DNA of 25,751 nt, from assembly GCA_035509415.1 (NCBI GenBank), contig DATJLQ010000059.1, positions 1 through 25,751 on the forward strand. Direction: 5' to 3'. The number at the start of each line of letters is the position of its first letter. Position 1 is the first letter of the stretch. Shown piece by piece: positions 23,576 to 25,751 of this stretch. Both the position numbers and the translations under genes were made by a program. This DNA is from DATJLQ01 sp035509415 (GTDB taxonomy: Bacteria > Pseudomonadota > Alphaproteobacteria > JACZXZ01). Under the pieces are notes generated by a model. It saw only the letters and a list, made by a program, of their open reading frames with translations. It made no database searches and had not been told where the DNA came from.

Positions 23576-24094
23576 TCAGGAGGGCGGCGGCGGGGCCGTG
23601 TTCTGGTTCGGCTCGTGCTGGGAGCGCCATTCGGCGGGATCGACGAAGTTCCCTTGCCACAATCCGATCCGCGCGGTCTTCGCCTCGGCCTGGACCTCGG
23701 TATAGTCGAGGCCGAGCTGCCAGCGGATCACCGCCATGCCCGAGGCGACCATGGCGCGGTTGAGCTCGAGCTCGCCCGCATAACAGACGCCGAGATTGTG
23801 CCCGGCCCCGTCGCGCCCGACCGAGGCGCAACGCACCGATCGCCCGTCGATCAATCGGTGCAGCTCCTCGGCGGCCGCCTCGCCGCAGGGCCAGACCGTC
23901 TTGTTGTCGTTCTTGTAGCAGGTCTGCTTGAGCGCCGGCGCCAACACGCCTACGAAATAATAGGTGACGCCCGAGACCGTGAGGGTCGAGCCGTCGATCA
24001 CGGTCGCCGGGCCCGAATCGCTGGTGGCGCCTTGCCCATACGCCATGCCGAGCGGAAACATCGCCAGGATCAGTGCCATGCGGAGGGATTTCAT
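23576..24094 (-). CDS. exported SNase-fold protein, catalytic residues missing
   Basis: 172 aa with an N-terminal signal (LRMALILAMFPLGMAYGQ) and a staphylococcal-nuclease-like domain: ATVIDGSTLTVSGVTYYFVGVLAP, WPCGEAAAEELHRLI, VRCASVGRDGAGH, LNRAMVASGMAVI, YTEVQAEAKTARIGLWQGNFVDPAEWR. Aligned by eye with staphylococcal nuclease, the residues needed for calcium binding and catalysis are replaced: Asp21 by Ser36, Arg35 by Tyr46, Asp40 by Leu51, Glu43 by Ala54 and Arg87 by His99. The fold residues and three conserved cysteines (59, 70, 89) remain. It is therefore probably not a nuclease but a periplasmic protein keeping the OB fold for binding. The C-terminus ends in a Pro/Ser tail. No clear ribosome-binding site precedes the ATG. 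Confidence 0.85.
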   Translation of the reverse strand: MKSLRMALILAMFPLGMAYGQGATSDSGPATVIDGSTLTVSGVTYYFVGVLAPALKQTCYKNDNKTVWPCGEAAAEELHRLIDGRSVRCASVGRDGAGHNLGVCYAGELELNRAMVASGMAVIRWQLGLDYTEVQAEAKTARIGLWQGNFVDPAEWRSQHEPNQNTAPPPPS

Positions 24095-24230
24095 GGCGCT
24101 ACATTGGGCGCTCGGTTCTACCCCGTCAAGCGCGGGAGCCGGGCGCTCCGGCTTGGCCGACGCCCTTCCCTCGACGGCGCCGGGGGTTTAACCTCCGCCG
24201 CCCGCCGCGACCCGGAGCCGTTCCCGCCCG

Positions 24231-24986
24231 ATGATTACCGATCCCTGGTTCTATGCCCTCGCGGTCCCGGCCATGCTGATCGTGGGGATTTCGAAGGGCG
24301 GCTTCGGCGCCGGACTCGGCATCCTCGCCGTGCCCATGATGGCGATACGCCTCCCGGTGCCGCAGGTGGCGGCGATCATGCTGCCGATCCTGTGCCTCAT
24401 GGATTTGGCGACCCTGTGGAACTATCGCGGGCGCTGGAACCTGCGCATCCTCGCGATCACGCTTCCCGCGGGTGTCATCGGAACCGTGATCGGCGCGGTC
24501 AGCTTCGGCGTCCTGCCCGAGCCCTGGATCCGGCTCCTGATCGGCCTGATCGCGGTCGGCTTCACGCTCTATCGCTGGCTCTGGCGGCCCGAGATCGGAA
24601 CCGCGCGCGGCCTCCAGCCGGTCAAGGGATTCTTCTGGGCGACCGTCTCGGGCTTCACGAGCTTTCTCGCCAACGCCGGAGCGCCGCCGATCCAGGTCTA
24701 TATGCTGCCGCTCGGCCTCGACAAGGCGGAGTTCGTCGGCACCATGACGGTGCTGTTCGCCGTGATCAACTATGCCAAGATTCCGTCCTTCTTCGCCCTC
24801 GACCTGATCACCCGCACCAACATGCTCACGGCGCTCGTCCTCGTGCCCTGCGCGCCCATCGGCATCTGGCTCGGGGTCGCGATCAACAAGCGCGTCGACC
24901 AAGCCCTGTTCTACAAGGCCTGCTACGCGTTTCTCCTGCTCGCGGGCGGCAAGCTGATCTACGACGCGATCGTCGCGCTGACCTAA
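24231..24986 (+). CDS. TSUP family (TauE/SafE) sulfite/organosulfur exporter-like protein
   Basis: 251 aa integral membrane protein with about eight helices in two related halves. The first half starts YALAVPAMLIVGISKGGFGAGLGILAVPMMA, with the family's GxxKGGFGxG motif; the second starts FFWATVSGFTSFLANAGAPPIQVYMLPLGLDKAEFVGT, with the matching NAGAPP motif. TSUP proteins move sulfite, sulfoacetate, thiosulfate or other sulfur-containing anions across the inner membrane; the substrate here is unknown and no sulfur gene is adjacent. The gene is divergent from the SNase-fold gene across 136 bases and convergent with the acyl-CoA dehydrogenase. Confidence 0.9.
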   Translation: MITDPWFYALAVPAMLIVGISKGGFGAGLGILAVPMMAIRLPVPQVAAIMLPILCLMDLATLWNYRGRWNLRILAITLPAGVIGTVIGAVSFGVLPEPWIRLLIGLIAVGFTLYRWLWRPEIGTARGLQPVKGFFWATVSGFTSFLANAGAPPIQVYMLPLGLDKAEFVGTMTVLFAVINYAKIPSFFALDLITRTNMLTALVLVPCAPIGIWLGVAINKRVDQALFYKACYAFLLLAGGKLIYDAIVALT

Positions 24987-24989
24987 GTT

Positions 24990-25011
24990 AATAATTATAT
25001 TTCAAATTATT
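24990..25011. terminator. AT-rich inverted repeat between convergent genes
   Basis: AATAATT (24990-24996) and AATTATT (25005-25011) are perfect complements around an eight-base loop, immediately after the TSUP stop. The patch is strikingly AT-rich in this GC-rich sequence. The stem is weak, so a factor-independent terminator is doubtful, but the position between converging genes fits a transcription end. Confidence 0.35.
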
Positions 25012-25046
25012 GCGCCCTGCTGCTCAGGTGATGCGTGAGCACGCGC

Positions 25047-25751
25047 TCAGCCCCAGTGCCAGAAATCCATGCCCTCGGCGAGGAGCGCCCGGGCGAGCAC
25101 CATCTTGTGCACTTCCGACGCCCCGTCGACCAGGCGGCCCTGGCGCGCGTAGCGGTACATCCATTCGAGCACCGTGTCCTTGGAATAGCCGCGCGCCCCG
25201 CAGAGCTGGATCGCGGTGTCGACCGATCGGTGGAACAGGTCGGCGACCGCGACCTTGGCCATGGAGACTTCCTTCCGCGCCTGGTCGCCCTGGTCGAGCT
25301 TCCAGGCCGCGTGCATGGTGAGAAGCCGGCCGATATGGATTTCCATCGCCGCCTCGCCCAGCATCCACTGCACGCCCTCGTGCTCGGCGAGCGTGGAGCC
25401 GAAGGCCTTGCGCTCGCGCACATAGTCGGTCGCGATCTCGAGCGCGCGCTTCGACCAGCCGAGCCAGCGCATGCAGTGGGTAAGCCGCGCGGTGCCGAGC
25501 CGGAGCTGGGCGACCTTCATCCCGTCGCCCACCTGCATGAGGAGATTCTCCTCCGGGATCTCGAGCCCGTCGAAACGCATCTCGCAATGGCCGCCATGCT
25601 CCTCGGGCCCGAGAATCGGGATGCGGCGCACGACCTCCCAGCCCGGCTGGTCCTTGTGGAACATGAAGGCCGAGAGGCCCTTGCGCTTGTCGTCGGACGT
25701 GCGCGCGATGAGGATGAAATGGGCCGCGCCATCGGCCCCGGTGATGAACCA
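25047..25751 (-). CDS. acyl-CoA dehydrogenase, C-terminal part (cut by window end)
   Basis: 235 codons visible; the N-terminal part lies beyond 25751, so the gene is cut by the window, not broken. Visible: the end of the beta domain (WFITGADGAAHFILIARTSDD, GGHCEMRFDGLEIPEENLL) and the complete FAD-binding helical domain (ERKAFGSTLAEHEGVQWMLGEAAMEI, CGARGYSKDTVLEWMYRYARQGRLVDGASEVHKMVLAR). The block that carries the catalytic base reads VDGASEVH, with Asp where medium-chain enzymes have Glu, as in ACAD10/11-like dehydrogenases. It oxidises an acyl-CoA thioester to the enoyl-CoA with FAD; chain length and branching are not deducible. Confidence 0.92.
   Translation of the reverse strand, partial: WFITGADGAAHFILIARTSDDKRKGLSAFMFHKDQPGWEVVRRIPILGPEEHGGHCEMRFDGLEIPEENLLMQVGDGMKVAQLRLGTARLTHCMRWLGWSKRALEIATDYVRERKAFGSTLAEHEGVQWMLGEAAMEIHIGRLLTMHAAWKLDQGDQARKEVSMAKVAVADLFHRSVDTAIQLCGARGYSKDTVLEWMYRYARQGRLVDGASEVHKMVLARALLAEGMDFWHWG

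Noticed and set aside
23576..24094. Active thermonuclease
   Set aside because: The fold is present, but the calcium and catalytic residues are substituted, so calling it an active nuclease is not supported.
25047..25751. Truncated acyl-CoA dehydrogenase pseudogene
   Set aside because: The frame stays open to the last base and reads normal family sequence, so the missing N-terminus is due to the window edge.

Overview
The window is GC-rich (mostly well above 60% by eye) with long antisense shadow frames and dense same-strand operons. Tat-exported and tripartite transporters, a TSUP exporter and an ACAD10/11-like acyl-CoA dehydrogenase suggest a free-living, metabolically versatile alphaproteobacterium, perhaps near Rhodospirillales or Hyphomicrobiales. 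This placement is an inference from gene content and composition; no rRNA or other phylogenetic marker is present.

Layout. 9-845 (-): a short-chain dehydrogenase. 1211-5521 (+): a complete carbohydrate-type ABC importer (Tat-exported binding protein, ATPase, two permeases), with a strong UUCG hairpin after the binding-protein gene. 5563-12869 (-): seven closely packed genes, read from right to left: HlyD-like adaptor, two ABC ATPases, two ABC-2 permeases, a zinc alcohol dehydrogenase and an Fe(II)/2-oxoglutarate oxygenase-like protein. The first five form a YbhGFSR-type exporter in which the usually fused ATPase is split into two genes. 12972-13664 (-): a cupin gene that has lost its N-terminus, abutting a more AT-rich gene for a small membrane protein; this looks like a rearrangement scar. 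13765-15815 (-): TRAP transporter membrane subunits DctM and DctQ, with no DctP in the window.

15848-18181: a 109-bp sequence occurs twice in direct orientation (107/109 identical). It brackets an AT-richer segment with one gene, a 570-aa protein with an Mrr-type nuclease domain behind a long coiled-coil N-terminus. This looks like a one-gene defence island inserted between the divergent TRAP operon and a small membrane-protein gene (18319).

18319-25751: a three-helix membrane protein; a secreted phosphoesterase (phospholipase C/acid phosphatase family) four bases ahead of a di-heme cytochrome c peroxidase/MauG-like gene; an intergenic region with a tandem repeat and two imperfect hairpin elements; an MFS transporter; an exported SNase-fold protein that has lost its catalytic residues; a TSUP exporter; and the C-terminal part of an acyl-CoA dehydrogenase cut by the window end.

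Most genes are ordinary transport and metabolism. The points most worth a second look are the repeat-flanked nuclease island, the dead nuclease fold, the paired hairpin elements and the truncated cupin junction. No tRNA, rRNA, CRISPR array, integrase or transposase was seen.
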